52,291 nt of DNA. Origin: Lederbergia sp. NSJ-179. Lineage in GTDB: Bacteria > Bacillota > Bacilli > Bacillales > Bacillaceae_C. Location: the NCBI RefSeq assembly GCF_022867885.1, contig NZ_JALIFP010000029.1, positions 1 through 52,291 on the forward strand, given 5' to 3'. This document shows positions 24,681-33,356 of the stretch, piece by piece; position 1 is the stretch's first letter, and each line of letters opens with the position of its first letter. Made by a program: the position numbers and the translations under genes. The notes under the pieces are model-generated. The model searched no databases. It saw nothing but the letters and a program-made list of their open reading frames with translations, and was not told the origin of the DNA.

Positions 24681-25625
24681 ATGAAGTATCGTAGATTAGG
24701 AAGAACAGGATTAAAAGTGAGTGAGATTAGTCTCGGTAGTTGGTTAACATATGGAAAGTCTGTTGAAGACAATACGGCAACAAAGACGATACATAAAGCG
24801 TATGATTTAGGGATTAATTTTTTTGACTCTGCAAACGTTTACGAACAGGGTGAAGGAGAAAGAGTCCTATCCAAAGCGTTGAAGGAATTTCCACGTGAAT
24901 CCTATGTGGTTACAACAAAAGCCTTTTGGCCAATGGGAGACGGACCAAATGACAGAGGGTTATCTCGGAAACATATATATGAACAAGTTCATAATAGTTT
25001 GAAGCGTATGGAACTTGATTATGTCGACATTTTCTATTGTCATCGCTATGATCCTGAAACACCTGTAGAGGAAACTTTGCGTGTGATTGATGACTTAATC
25101 CGCCAGGGGAAAATTTTATATGCTGGTGTCAGTGAATGGACGGCAGCCCAAATTGAAGAAGCCGTGGGAATAGCTGATCGAAAATTATTAGATCGCATTG
25201 TTGTCAATCAACCCGTTTATAATATGCTGAACCGGTATATTGAAAAGGAAGTTTTGCCTGTATCGAGTAAATATGGGATTGGCCAAGTTGTATTTTCCCC
25301 ACTCGCGCAAGGAATTTTAACTGGAAAGTATCTAGGCGGCAAAATTCCTGAAACAAGCCGTGCAGCGAATGACGAAATCAATAATGGTGTGAAAGGCTTG
25401 TTAACAGACGATGTTCTAGATAAAGTAGGAAAATTGGATCAAGTGGCGAAAGAATTGGACACGACATTACCGGCCTTGGCCCTTGCTTGGATTTTGCGTC
25501 AGCCTCATGTGGCGAGTGCCTTAGTGGGTGCAAGCAGACCAGAACAAATCGAGGCGAACGTGAAGGGCAGTGAATTAGAATTAACAGCTGATGTTCTTGA
25601 TAAAATAGAAGAAATTCTTGCCTAA
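24681..25625 (+). CDS. Aldo/keto reductase
   Basis: An NADPH-dependent oxidoreductase of 314 residues with the AKR (beta/alpha)8 barrel. The catalytic tetrad is visible in NFFDSANVYEQGEGE (Asp, Tyr), VVTTKAF (Lys) and IFYCHRYD (His). The cofactor region near the end is SALVGASRPEQIEANV. The sequence is closest to the Kv-beta-like group (YhdN and relatives), which reduce aldehydes such as methylglyoxal. GGGGAGAG precedes the ATG. It is a single-gene unit. Confidence 0.93.
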   Translation: MKYRRLGRTGLKVSEISLGSWLTYGKSVEDNTATKTIHKAYDLGINFFDSANVYEQGEGERVLSKALKEFPRESYVVTTKAFWPMGDGPNDRGLSRKHIYEQVHNSLKRMELDYVDIFYCHRYDPETPVEETLRVIDDLIRQGKILYAGVSEWTAAQIEEAVGIADRKLLDRIVVNQPVYNMLNRYIEKEVLPVSSKYGIGQVVFSPLAQGILTGKYLGGKIPETSRAANDEINNGVKGLLTDDVLDKVGKLDQVAKELDTTLPALALAWILRQPHVASALVGASRPEQIEANVKGSELELTADVLDKIEEILA

Positions 25626-25628
25626 AGC

Positions 25629-25664
25629 GAAGTTCCGATTTCTTAAGTGAAATCGGGACTTTTT
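25629..25664 (+). terminator. Terminator of the aldo/keto reductase gene
   Basis: AGTTCCGATTTC (25631-25642) pairs with GAAATCGGGACT (25649-25660), followed by TTTT. Confidence 0.85.
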
Positions 25665-25681
25665 GAAAAGGTAAGAAACCA

Positions 25682-25855
25682 TAAAAATTGGCTAATGTTT
25701 GGATCTAGCTCCAGCGCCCAGCGACTAGCAAACTTTCGGTGCCTGCTTGCGTAAGTCAACATCGATTCACCCTTCGGGTTCATCGTGTTTCCTTTATCTC
25801 GTCAGGCCCCTAAAAAGTTTGTACGTCGCTAAACGGGCGCTTGCGCTTTTCTTAC
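25682..25855 (+). repeat. Dispersed hairpin repeat, copy 1
   Basis: The unit runs from a TTGGCTAATG segment through GGATCTAGCTCCAGCGCCC to GGGCGCTTGCGCTTTTCTTAC. Its two ends are complementary in blocks: AGCGCCC with GGGCGC, AGCGAC with GTCGCT, and CAAACTTT with AAAGTTTG, giving a long interrupted stem. The interior holds ACCC-TTC-GGGT and TCGATTCACC motifs. Close copies are at 33020, 36447 and 41091. It has no coding potential of its own. Confidence 0.9.
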
Positions 25856-25901
25856 TTCCTTTGCAAGGCGGCGTCCGAAAAATGAGGATTGAGGTGATCG
25901 T

Positions 25902-26456
25902 ATGCTCGTTCATCCTGTTGATGAGGAGATCTATTTACGTGTGATGGGGGAACAGGATGCCGAGGCGCTGTTCTACCTGATTGATCAATCGAGAGATGAT
26001 TTTCGAAAATGGTTACCATGGATAGATGACACAAAAAGGATAGCCGATACAAAAGCATTCATTGAAACGAGTCAAAAAGGATTTGCGGAATTTACTTCTT
26101 TGAATATGGTTATTCTATATAAGGGAGCAATTGTTGGAATATCCGGGTTCAATGAAATGGACTGGACGAATAAAATCGCTTCAATCGGCTATTGGTTGGG
26201 CGGCGACTTTCAAGGGAAAGGGATTATGAAAAGAGTTGTACACTCATTGATCGATTATGCCTTTTATACACTTCATTATAATCGGATTGAAATTCGCGTG
26301 GCGGTTGGAAATAAGAGAAGTCAAGCGATTCCCGAAAAATTAGGGTTTAAAAAAGAGGGAACCATTCGTGAAGCGGAATGGTTATATGATCATTATGTCG
26401 ATCATCTGATCTATGGTTTACTTGCGAAGGATTGGCAGAAACATATCCATATGTAG
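25902..26456 (+). CDS. GNAT family N-acetyltransferase (RimL-like)
   Basis: An acetyltransferase of 184 residues of the RimJ/RimL type. The acetyl-CoA binding motif A is in IGYWLGGDFQGKGIMKRVVH, and the conserved closing segment is NKRSQAIPEKLGFKKEGTIRE. It transfers acetyl groups from acetyl-CoA to ribosomal-protein N-termini or to small-molecule amines such as aminoglycosides. GAGGTG lies just upstream of the ATG. The start follows a dispersed repeat copy by 46 bases. Confidence 0.9.
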   Translation: MLVHPVDEEIYLRVMGEQDAEALFYLIDQSRDDFRKWLPWIDDTKRIADTKAFIETSQKGFAEFTSLNMVILYKGAIVGISGFNEMDWTNKIASIGYWLGGDFQGKGIMKRVVHSLIDYAFYTLHYNRIEIRVAVGNKRSQAIPEKLGFKKEGTIREAEWLYDHYVDHLIYGLLAKDWQKHIHM

Positions 26457-26496
26457 AGGTTTTTTACTTACTAAATTTCTCCAATTGTTAAATCTT

Positions 26497-26530
26497 TGTT
26501 CATAGTTTATTCATATCTTGTGAGTATGAT
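26497..26530 (+). promoter_or_regulatory. Candidate CssR operator and promoter of htr
   Basis: TTCATA occurs twice, at 26499-26504 and 26510-26515, exactly one helical turn apart, upstream of TATGAT (26525-26530). CssR-controlled genes of B. subtilis are known to carry repeated TTTTCATA-like octamers. The 15-base core ATAGTTTATTCATAT (26502-26516) recurs exactly upstream of the PrsA-like gene at 30153. Confidence 0.65.
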
Positions 26531-26562
26531 AAAGATACATTATTCGCAGGGAGGAAATAAAA

Positions 26563-27792
26563 ATGACGGATAGAGATGATTATGAAGTATCCAATATTAC
26601 GGAACATCCTAAAAAACGTTGGAAAAAAGGAAAAACGGTCGTAAAAAGAGTTGTATCAACGGTGAGTGCAGGTGTGATTGGGTCTGTCTTAACTTTGGCT
26701 GTTGTCATCAACACACCGCTTTTAAAAGAAACGGAAAATAAGGAGGCGGCCGTGCCTGCAGCTGCGGCAGAATCAGAGCATCATTCCTCTCAGGATGTTC
26801 AGCAACTTTCGGCGAACACGACATCCCTTGCTGATATGGTCGAAAAGGCATCCAAAACGGTTGTGGGTATTGTGAGTACGAGCAAAACAGAGGAAAACCC
26901 ATTTTCCTCTATGAATGCAAACCCAAGTGAAAAGTCAGGTTCAGGCGTTCTCTTTAAAAAGGAAGGGAAGAACGCATTTATTGTCACCAATAATCACGTG
27001 ATTGAAGGTGCCGATCAAATCGAGGTCAACCTAGAAAATGGTGATAAGCTAGAGGCTGAGCTAATTGGAGCTGATGCCTTGACCGATTTAGCTGTATTAA
27101 AAATAGATGGAAAAAAAGTTGACTCTGTCATGAAATTTGGCGATTCTGATCAACTTCGTGCAGGAGAGCAGGTCGTGGCCATTGGTAATCCACTTGGGTT
27201 GGAATTCTCGCGGACCGTTACACAAGGGATTGTTAGTGCGGTTAACCGTTCGATTGAAGTTGAAACCTCTGCAGGTAAATGGGAGCTAAATGTCATTCAG
27301 ACGGATGCAGCGATTAACAATGGGAATAGTGGAGGAGCCTTAGTCAATACAAATGGTGAACTGATCGGAATTAACAGTTTAAAAATTTCCGGGAACGGTG
27401 TTGAAGGTCTAGGATTTGCGATTCCCATTAATGATGCCAAACCACTTATTGAGGAAATGATTCAGCATGGAAAAATTGAACGTCCTTATATGGGCATAAG
27501 CATGGTCGACTTTGACCAGGTAGCTCCCCAATATTTACAGAAATTGCCTAAAAGCATTGAAGGCGGCGTTATCATCACTTCTGTAGATCCTGATTCCGCA
27601 GCCGGAAAAGCAGGCTTACAAATGGAAGATATTTTAGTCGCCATTAATGATCATAAAATTAAAGATGCAAGTGATTTAAGAAGGCTTTTATACACAGAAC
27701 TAAAGGTTGGCGATAAAGCTTCCCTTCAAGTGTATCGTGATGGGAAAGAGAAAACGTTTTTCATCACGTTAACGGCCAATCCAGAAGGTTAA
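26563..27792 (+). CDS. htrB: HtrA-type serine protease (HtrB/YvtA-like)
   Basis: A membrane-anchored DegP/HtrA protease of 409 residues. A cytoplasmic N-terminus of about 30 residues precedes one membrane segment (VVSTVSAGVIGSVLTLAVVI). The trypsin-like domain outside has His145 (TNNHV), Asp175 (TDLAVLKI) and Ser256 (NNGNSGGAL), and a PDZ domain follows from about residue 300. It degrades or refolds misfolded secreted proteins. It lies next to cssRS, as htrB does in B. subtilis, which decides the symbol. GGGAGG precedes the ATG. Confidence 0.92.
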   Translation: MTDRDDYEVSNITEHPKKRWKKGKTVVKRVVSTVSAGVIGSVLTLAVVINTPLLKETENKEAAVPAAAAESEHHSSQDVQQLSANTTSLADMVEKASKTVVGIVSTSKTEENPFSSMNANPSEKSGSGVLFKKEGKNAFIVTNNHVIEGADQIEVNLENGDKLEAELIGADALTDLAVLKIDGKKVDSVMKFGDSDQLRAGEQVVAIGNPLGLEFSRTVTQGIVSAVNRSIEVETSAGKWELNVIQTDAAINNGNSGGALVNTNGELIGINSLKISGNGVEGLGFAIPINDAKPLIEEMIQHGKIERPYMGISMVDFDQVAPQYLQKLPKSIEGGVIITSVDPDSAAGKAGLQMEDILVAINDHKIKDASDLRRLLYTELKVGDKASLQVYRDGKEKTFFITLTANPEG

Positions 27793-27802
27793 TCTTTTTG
27801 CA

Positions 27803-27833
27803 AACACCTCTTGCTCTTGTAAGAGGTGTTTTG
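27803..27833 (+). terminator. Terminator of htr
   Basis: AACACCTCTT (27803-27812) pairs with AAGAGGTGTT (27821-27830), followed by TTG. Confidence 0.75.
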
Positions 27834-27837
27834 TAGT

Positions 27838-27945
27838 CCAGTCCGGTGCCTAGCCCCGAGAGTCCTTCGGCGTAGCGATTGACGTCGCGTCTTTAGCCGT
27901 TCTTCCCTATTTCAAGGCGCTTGTGCTTTTGTAGTTGCGCAAGGC
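27838..27945 (+). repeat. Degenerate dispersed repeat
   Basis: The segment begins CCGGTGCCTAGCCCCGAG and ends CAAGGCGCTTGTGCTTTTG, matching the ends of the repeat variant at 40932-41083 with many changes inside. It fills the space between htr and cssR. Confidence 0.5.
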
Positions 27946-27984
27946 TCTATTTTTCTTTACATTTATGGAGAGGGGGTCTCCAAT

Positions 27985-28707
27985 TTGAAAATATTAGTGA
28001 TTGAAGATAACGAAAATGTGGCGTCCATGATTGAAATGTTCTTTTTGAAGGAAGGGATTCAAGGAGAATTTATCCAAGATGGCCAAACCGGTTATGAACG
28101 AGCCCAACAGGAACAATGGGATTGCTTGATTATTGACTGGATGCTGCCGGGCATGGATGGCCTTAGGATATGTAGAAAGATTCGGCAAGAGAATAAGACT
28201 GTGCCGATTATCATGCTGACTGCAAAAGATACGGAATCAGACCAGGTGCTTGGGTTAGAAATGGGAGCCGATGATTATGTGACCAAACCTTTCAGTCCAT
28301 TAGCTTTAATGGCAAGAATTAAAGCTGTAACACGTCGCTATCAAACGCAATCTATTGTGGTGAACGAGACTGATACGTTGGAAACACCCCATTTTAAAGT
28401 GAATAAAAAGACACGTGAGGTTTCACTTGATGGAGAGCCTATTACAAATTTAACCCCAAAAGAATTTGATTTACTATATCATTTCTTGCAACATCCAAAG
28501 CAGGTCTTTTCTCGAGAACAACTATTGGATAAAGTATGGGGCTATGACTTTTATGGAGATGATCGAACGGTTGATGTTCATATAAAACGTCTACGCAACA
28601 AATTAGGACCTTCGGATCAACCATTTTTTAAAACCGTTTGGGGCGTTGGTTATAAATTTGAGGAGCCAGATGAGGGAAATACAAAATCAGAAGGAAATCG
28701 TAAATGA
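27985..28707 (+). CDS. cssR: Response regulator CssR (OmpR/PhoB family)
   Basis: A regulator of 240 residues. The receiver domain has acidic residues at EDNE, the phosphorylation site Asp51 (LIIDWMLPGMDG) and the lysine in VTKPF. A winged helix DNA-binding domain follows (TPKEFDLLYHFLQHPKQVF, DDRTVDVHIKRLRNKL). It is paired with CssS downstream and sits beside an HtrA gene, the B. subtilis CssRS arrangement, so it probably activates htr and the PrsA-like gene. TTG start with AGGGGG upstream. Stop overlaps cssS by four bases. Confidence 0.88.
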   Translation: MKILVIEDNENVASMIEMFFLKEGIQGEFIQDGQTGYERAQQEQWDCLIIDWMLPGMDGLRICRKIRQENKTVPIIMLTAKDTESDQVLGLEMGADDYVTKPFSPLALMARIKAVTRRYQTQSIVVNETDTLETPHFKVNKKTREVSLDGEPITNLTPKEFDLLYHFLQHPKQVFSREQLLDKVWGYDFYGDDRTVDVHIKRLRNKLGPSDQPFFKTVWGVGYKFEEPDEGNTKSEGNRK

Positions 28708-30113
28708 AATTAAAAATCAAGTACTTTTATCAACAGCTGGGAAGCCATGTGAGTGTCATTATCATTGCTATCTTAATTCTAAGTTTGTTGTTTTCGCATT
28801 TTATTGAAAACCTCATCTATCAGGATAAAATGGACGAACTCACAGCCTACGGTAAAAATATTCTTGCTGACCTTGAACAAAGCTATGAATCCAAGCCAGT
28901 CTTACAAGAATACGGACATGTTTTAGCTGGGCGTGATATTCAATATAGCTTATTTGATACTAGTTCAACCATTATTTATTCGACTGGGAGAGGAGCTAGG
29001 ATCAAGCTGGAGGAAGAGGAGTGGCAGAAAATCCAAAATGGCTATACCGTGGTGGTGAAACAAGATTATAAACGATTTAATGAAGCGATGACCTTTGTAT
29101 TACTTCCTTATTTTCACCAAGGTCAATTTGTGGGTGGCATTTTATTAGCTTCACCTATTAAGGGTTCAAGAGAAATTATATCGCAAATTCATCGATATTT
29201 ATTTTATACCGTTTTAATCGCTGCAGCAGTGGCTTTAGTTTTAAGTTGGATTTTATCGGCCGTTCATGTAAAAAGGATTAAACGTTTGCAAGAAGCCACT
29301 TCATTGATTGCCAATGGTGATTATTCTGTGCGTATTCCTTCTGCTGATTTCGATGAAATCGGGGAATTATCCAAGGATTTTAACCAAATGGTGGAAAAAT
29401 TAGAATTAGCTAAGGAAGAGATTGAAAGCTTAGAAAACCGCCGCAGGCAATTTATGGCAGATGTTTCTCATGAATTAAGAACCCCCTTAACAACCATTCG
29501 TGGTGTCATAGAAGGAATTCGCAATCATATGATTCCTGAATCTGAAAAGGAGAGAGGCATGTTGATGGCTAGCCAAGAGACAATGCGATTGATCAGGTTA
29601 GTCAATGAAAATCTTGATTACGAAAAAATACGTTCCAACCAAATTAAACTGAATAAGGAGAAAATCCTGCTTTCCGAAGTGATGGAAATTATTAAGGACC
29701 AGCTTGAAATTCAGGCACAGGAAAAACAGAATAAGATTGTTCTCGATGTTGAAAAAGATACGATGGTTTATGCCGATTATGATCGCCTGACACAAGTTCT
29801 GATCAATATTACGAAAAACAGTATTCAGTTTACAGAAAATGGAATCATTACTTTGCGTGGTAGGATGGAGCAGCAAACGACCGTAATTGAAATAGAAGAC
29901 AATGGAATGGGGATGGATCCTCAAGAAATAGAAAAGATCTGGCATCGCTTTTATAAAGCAATGGTGTCGCGGACAAATAATCCATATGGAGAATTCGGCC
30001 TAGGTTTATCGATTGTGAAGCAGCTTGTCCAATTACATCAAGGTCAAATTGATGTAAAAAGTGAAAAAGGGAAAGGAACCATTTTTATAATAAAATTTCC
30101 ATTTGAAAAATAA
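28704..30113 (+). CDS. cssS: Sensor histidine kinase CssS
   Basis: A sensor kinase of 469 residues. Two membrane segments (about 16-36 and 167-189) enclose an extracellular sensor of about 130 residues. A HAMP region follows (RLQEATSLIANGDYSVRIP), then the DHp helix with phosphoacceptor His256 (FMADVSHELRTPL). The ATPase boxes are NITKNSIQF, EDNGMGM and FGLGLSIVKQL. It senses protein secretion stress at the membrane in the CssS family. ATGA overlap with cssR implies coupled synthesis. Confidence 0.9.
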   Translation: MKLKIKYFYQQLGSHVSVIIIAILILSLLFSHFIENLIYQDKMDELTAYGKNILADLEQSYESKPVLQEYGHVLAGRDIQYSLFDTSSTIIYSTGRGARIKLEEEEWQKIQNGYTVVVKQDYKRFNEAMTFVLLPYFHQGQFVGGILLASPIKGSREIISQIHRYLFYTVLIAAAVALVLSWILSAVHVKRIKRLQEATSLIANGDYSVRIPSADFDEIGELSKDFNQMVEKLELAKEEIESLENRRRQFMADVSHELRTPLTTIRGVIEGIRNHMIPESEKERGMLMASQETMRLIRLVNENLDYEKIRSNQIKLNKEKILLSEVMEIIKDQLEIQAQEKQNKIVLDVEKDTMVYADYDRLTQVLINITKNSIQFTENGIITLRGRMEQQTTVIEIEDNGMGMDPQEIEKIWHRFYKAMVSRTNNPYGEFGLGLSIVKQLVQLHQGQIDVKSEKGKGTIFIIKFPFEK

Positions 30114-30131
30114 GTATCGAAGTTTTTAGCG

Positions 30132-30180
30132 TTTTCATATAAAATATTGTTAATAGTTTATTCATATTTATCGTATATCC
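30132..30180 (+). promoter_or_regulatory. Candidate CssR operator of the PrsA-like gene
   Basis: TTTTCATA (30132-30139) and TTTATTCATA (30157-30166) are present. The segment TTGTTAATAGTTTATTCATAT (from 30147 to 30167, one base different from the htr copy over its last 20 bases) is shared with the htr promoter. The remaining bases to 30265 include a short CCTGCATCCTGCAGG palindrome. Confidence 0.6.
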
Positions 30181-30277
30181 TAAGGATCGAAGGCTAAATT
30201 CGCGACAACAATCGCCACGCCTTTGTGACCTGCATCCTGCAGGCCTAAGAGAAAATAGTATTTAGGGGAGGAAAAAA

Positions 30278-31180
30278 ATGAGTCAAAATCAACAGAGTAT
30301 TACATCTAGCAAAAAGTTTACGATTTCAGTGATTGTCCTAATTTTAATTGGAGCCGCCGCTATTTTTACAGCAGCTTTTGTGAAAAGGGAGATAGTGGCG
30401 AATGTCGGGGATGTCAAAATTACGAAAGACGAGTTGCAGGATGAACTTGTGGAAAACTATGGTGATCAGACGCTTGATGCGATGATTAATGATAAAATTG
30501 TCGACATGGAAATAAAAAAGGCGAAAGTATCGGTTTCTGATAAGGATATTAAGAAGGAAATGGATCAATATATCGAACAAAGCGGGGGTGAGGAAGCTTT
30601 TAATTCAGCCTTACAACAACAAGGGTTGAAGAAGAAAGATGTAGAGAAAAATATTGTGAAAATGTTATCTATCAAAAAAATCCTCGAACCACGGATTGAA
30701 ATAAAGGATGAAGAGATCAAGGACTATTTTGAACAAAATAAAGCTTCTTTTGACCAAGAAGAACAAGTAGAAGCGAGTCACATCTTAGTGGATGATGAAA
30801 AAACAGCAAAAGAAGTGAAAAAGAAATTGGATGAAGGAGAAGATTTTGCTACATTAGCCAAGGAATATTCAAAAGATAAAGCCAATGCTGAATCTGGCGG
30901 AGAATTAGGCTTCTTTGGTAAAGGGAAAATGGAAAAGGAATTTGAAGACAAGGCCTTTTCCACAAAGGTCGGCGACATCAGTGATCCAGTGAAAACGAAG
31001 CACGGTTATCATATTATCAAAGTAACCGATAAGAAAGAAGCCAAAAAAGCAAAATTAGAAGATCATAAAGACGAAATTAAGGACACGCTATTTGATCAAA
31101 AATTACAAACCGAATACCAAACATGGCTGAACGAGAAAAAAGAAGACTATAAGATCAAGAAATCGTTAGGTCAGAAATAA
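30278..31180 (+). CDS. PrsA-like peptidyl-prolyl isomerase, membrane-anchored
   Basis: A foldase of 300 residues. Unlike the usual PrsA it has no lipobox; one N-terminal membrane segment (FTISVIVLILIGAAAIFTAA, about 14-33) anchors it. The SurA-like N-domain precedes a parvulin domain (EASHILVDDEKTAKEVKKKL through KHGYHIIKV, about 160-255), and a lysine-rich helical tail ends it. It should assist folding of secreted proteins at the outer membrane face. It follows cssRS and shares an operator-like motif with htr. GGGGAGG precedes the ATG. Confidence 0.9.
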   Translation: MSQNQQSITSSKKFTISVIVLILIGAAAIFTAAFVKREIVANVGDVKITKDELQDELVENYGDQTLDAMINDKIVDMEIKKAKVSVSDKDIKKEMDQYIEQSGGEEAFNSALQQQGLKKKDVEKNIVKMLSIKKILEPRIEIKDEEIKDYFEQNKASFDQEEQVEASHILVDDEKTAKEVKKKLDEGEDFATLAKEYSKDKANAESGGELGFFGKGKMEKEFEDKAFSTKVGDISDPVKTKHGYHIIKVTDKKEAKKAKLEDHKDEIKDTLFDQKLQTEYQTWLNEKKEDYKIKKSLGQK

Positions 31181-31192
31181 GATAGGTTTAAC

Positions 31193-31223
31193 AGGAAGCT
31201 TCTATTGCGGAAGCTTCCTTTTT
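31193..31223 (+). terminator. Terminator of the PrsA-like gene
   Basis: GGAAGCTTC (31194-31202) pairs with GAAGCTTCC (31210-31218), followed by a T run. The rest of the gap to 31396 holds only minor inverted repeats (GGAGGT near 31351 with ACCTCC near 31363). Confidence 0.85.
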
Positions 31224-31396
31224 GATGGAAGAAAAGAGTCTTAAAGTGAACTGGGATCTCAATTAGACAATGTAGAACCTCAAAAAGGTTGAGGAATTTA
31301 AATAAGAAAAGGGGATCGGCGTCTATCCGTTATCGTGAAATAACCCTTAGGAGGTGAAGGTAACCTCCCAAGGTCACAGATCAGCCACAAGCTTTT

Positions 31397-31867
31397 TTAA
31401 TGAGGCCTATTTTTATGCTTTGCTCTCTTTGTTAAAATGTTTTTAAGTAATAGTCCTACTAGCACTCCTGGGATCACGCTAATGATCGGTAACCAAATGG
31501 GTCCGAGTAGTATTCCAAAAATGGTCACTTTGGTAGAAAAAATTGTGCCTACAGTAACAAAATACGCAGAAAAGACAAATGGCATAAAAGAATAGGGTTC
31601 CTTTCCCCCGCCTCCATCTTTAAAAGCGTCCCACATGGCAAAGAAATATAAACAAGGATAAAAGAGGAGCCATTGAAAATTTGCCTGTTCGATGGCTTTT
31701 GCAATGTCACCATGAAAACTGGCAATAATCATTTCATTAAATCGGGCGTTTACATTAATGACAAATTCTAATAAGATCAACACAAGGCCTTTTACGTATT
31801 TTCCATTTAATAATTGTCCAAATCCGGGAAGGGCAATGCTCCAAAATAACTTTTCTTTTGCGTCCAC
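31397..31867 (-). CDS. Small multi-pass membrane protein
   Basis: A protein of 156 residues with about four membrane segments. The N-terminus LFWSIALPGFGQLLNGKYVKG resembles TM2-type membrane proteins, where PGxGQ and a GK turn are conserved. The function is unknown. It lies six bases downstream of the DUF3231 gene on the same strand, so the two are probably co-transcribed. Confidence 0.7.
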   Translation of the reverse strand: MDAKEKLFWSIALPGFGQLLNGKYVKGLVLILLEFVINVNARFNEMIIASFHGDIAKAIEQANFQWLLFYPCLYFFAMWDAFKDGGGGKEPYSFMPFVFSAYFVTVGTIFSTKVTIFGILLGPIWLPIISVIPGVLVGLLLKNILTKRAKHKNRPH

Positions 31868-31873
31868 ATCATT

Positions 31874-32881
31874 CTAACCCTTTGTCAATTCTCTGCGATC
31901 AGGTGCAGAGGGAGGTTTCTCGAACCAACCATTATCAATCATAATATTTGCCCCATCCAGTGAATATTCTCCGGCTTCCATTATTAGTCGCCCATAAGCG
32001 GCAGTAAGATCTTTTCTTTGGCTTCCTCCCATACTTTCTCCGTAAAAGCCAATTCCTGCATTCTGTAAAGCACTTGTGTGATACATAATCAGTTTATCTG
32101 AAAAAATAGGATCTGTTGTTGTCATAACAGTGAAATTACCTGAAGTAGGTGCCGGTATATTACTTTCACTTAAAAATTTGGCAAATACGGCACTATGATG
32201 CTTGGAAATTTCGGCTCCCCTTGTCATATGTTTCTGTACCTTTTGCGATTGTGCCACTTGGGCAAAGCCAGTTAATAAGGCACTCCCAAGCGAATTCCGG
32301 TATAGATTCATAAAAAGTAAGGATATTTCAATACTTGTCAGTGGCCTTTGCTCTCCCATCCAACCCGCTAAAAAATGCTGCTTCTGTACAAATTCATTTT
32401 GTTGTGGATAGGGAATCATTGGGGGACGTACATAGGCCCCTTTTTGTATGGAAAGTTCGGTCGTTCGGTTATACAATTCGGCTGATGATTGAAGGCAATG
32501 AGTAAACTGCTCCCGTAAACTTTTTCGACTTGCTTTAGGAAGAGCTATACTGTAAGACCTTAATCCCATTATCCCAAGGTTTTGCACATAATTAAGAATG
32601 AGTTCATCACTGTACAGCCTTGGGGCCGTGATATTCACATCTTGTTCGGTGAACGCTTCAGGGATTGGAAGCTCCTCCTTTTTAAAAATATCCCTATCGA
32701 TTTCGACATGCATCTTTGATAATTCTAATCCATATTCAACACAAGCTTTGATCTCCGGATCCTCTACATGCTCGGCAAAATAGGACAGCATACAAATGGC
32801 TAGAGCGTCATCTGTGTAAGAACCAAACAGAACAGCCAATTCACTCGCTGTTAATTTAGTATGATCAAAATAAGTTGTCAT
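31874..32881 (-). CDS. DUF3231 family protein
   Basis: A soluble helical protein of 335 residues. It looks like two repeats of a four-helix unit (LTASELAVLFGSYTDDALAI and RPLTSIEISLLFMNLYRNSL open the halves), as in DUF3231 proteins related to spore-coat and ferritin-like folds. Tyr and His residues recur, but no metal site can be claimed. Members are common in sporulating Bacilli; their role is unknown. GAGGAGG precedes the ATG. Confidence 0.82.
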   Translation of the reverse strand: MTTYFDHTKLTASELAVLFGSYTDDALAICMLSYFAEHVEDPEIKACVEYGLELSKMHVEIDRDIFKKEELPIPEAFTEQDVNITAPRLYSDELILNYVQNLGIMGLRSYSIALPKASRKSLREQFTHCLQSSAELYNRTTELSIQKGAYVRPPMIPYPQQNEFVQKQHFLAGWMGEQRPLTSIEISLLFMNLYRNSLGSALLTGFAQVAQSQKVQKHMTRGAEISKHHSAVFAKFLSESNIPAPTSGNFTVMTTTDPIFSDKLIMYHTSALQNAGIGFYGESMGGSQRKDLTAAYGRLIMEAGEYSLDGANIMIDNGWFEKPPSAPDRRELTKG

Positions 32882-33019
32882 GCTTTTTCCTCCTCTTTAG
32901 ACAGAAGTAAGTATAGTATCTCCTAAAATGGAAAATGTATAATTTAAAAACAATGATGTATTTAAAAGTCTAAAAAATATTGATAATCAACATAATAGAG
33001 GTAGAAAGAGCCCTGAAGT

Positions 33020-33200
33020 GTAAGAAAAGCGCAAGCGCCCGTTTAGCGACGTACAAACTTTTTAGGGGCCTGACGAGATAAAGGAAACACGATGAACCCG
33101 AAGGGTGAATCGATGTTGACTTACGCAAGCAGGCACCGAAAGTTTGCTAGTCGCTGGGCGCTGGAGCTAGATCCAACATTAGCCAAAATTTATACTTTCC
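33020..33200 (-). repeat. Dispersed hairpin repeat, copy 2
   Basis: This is a near-identical reverse-oriented copy of the unit at 25682-25855, including the flanking AGCCAAAATTTATACTTTCC segment. It lies between the DUF3231 gene and a short tandem array. Confidence 0.9.
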
Positions 33201-33231
33201 TCTCGTGTAAAAAAGCCGCTTAGAAAAAATA

Positions 33232-33356
33232 ACGGCTAATAAAACGTGTGCAATGACTAATAACAAGGTATTAATGGCTAATAAAGCTTATGCAACGGCT
33301 AATAAAAAAATAAAGGCCAATAGAATACCTCCATTGGCTAATAAAGAAATACGCCA
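33232..33356. repeat. 21-bp tandem repeat, six degenerate copies
   Basis: The motif GGCTAATAAA recurs with ggct-equivalents at 33234, 33255, 33276, 33297, 33315 and 33336. Spacings are 21, 21, 21, 18 and 21. Copies differ at several positions, so the array is old. The period is a multiple of three, but in-frame stops in most readings argue against coding. It abuts the stop of the gene at 33357. The motif resembles the TTGGCTAATG at the edge of the dispersed repeat next to it. Confidence 0.8.

Noticed and set aside
25747-26058. Open frames within the dispersed repeat
   Set aside because: The same peptide appears at the 36447 copy because the repeat is copied, not because it is coding; the frames lack ribosome sites and run into different flanks.
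33020-33356. Possible CRISPR array in the repeat region
   Set aside because: The units are adjoining 21-bp degenerate repeats without unique spacers, and no cas genes are present.
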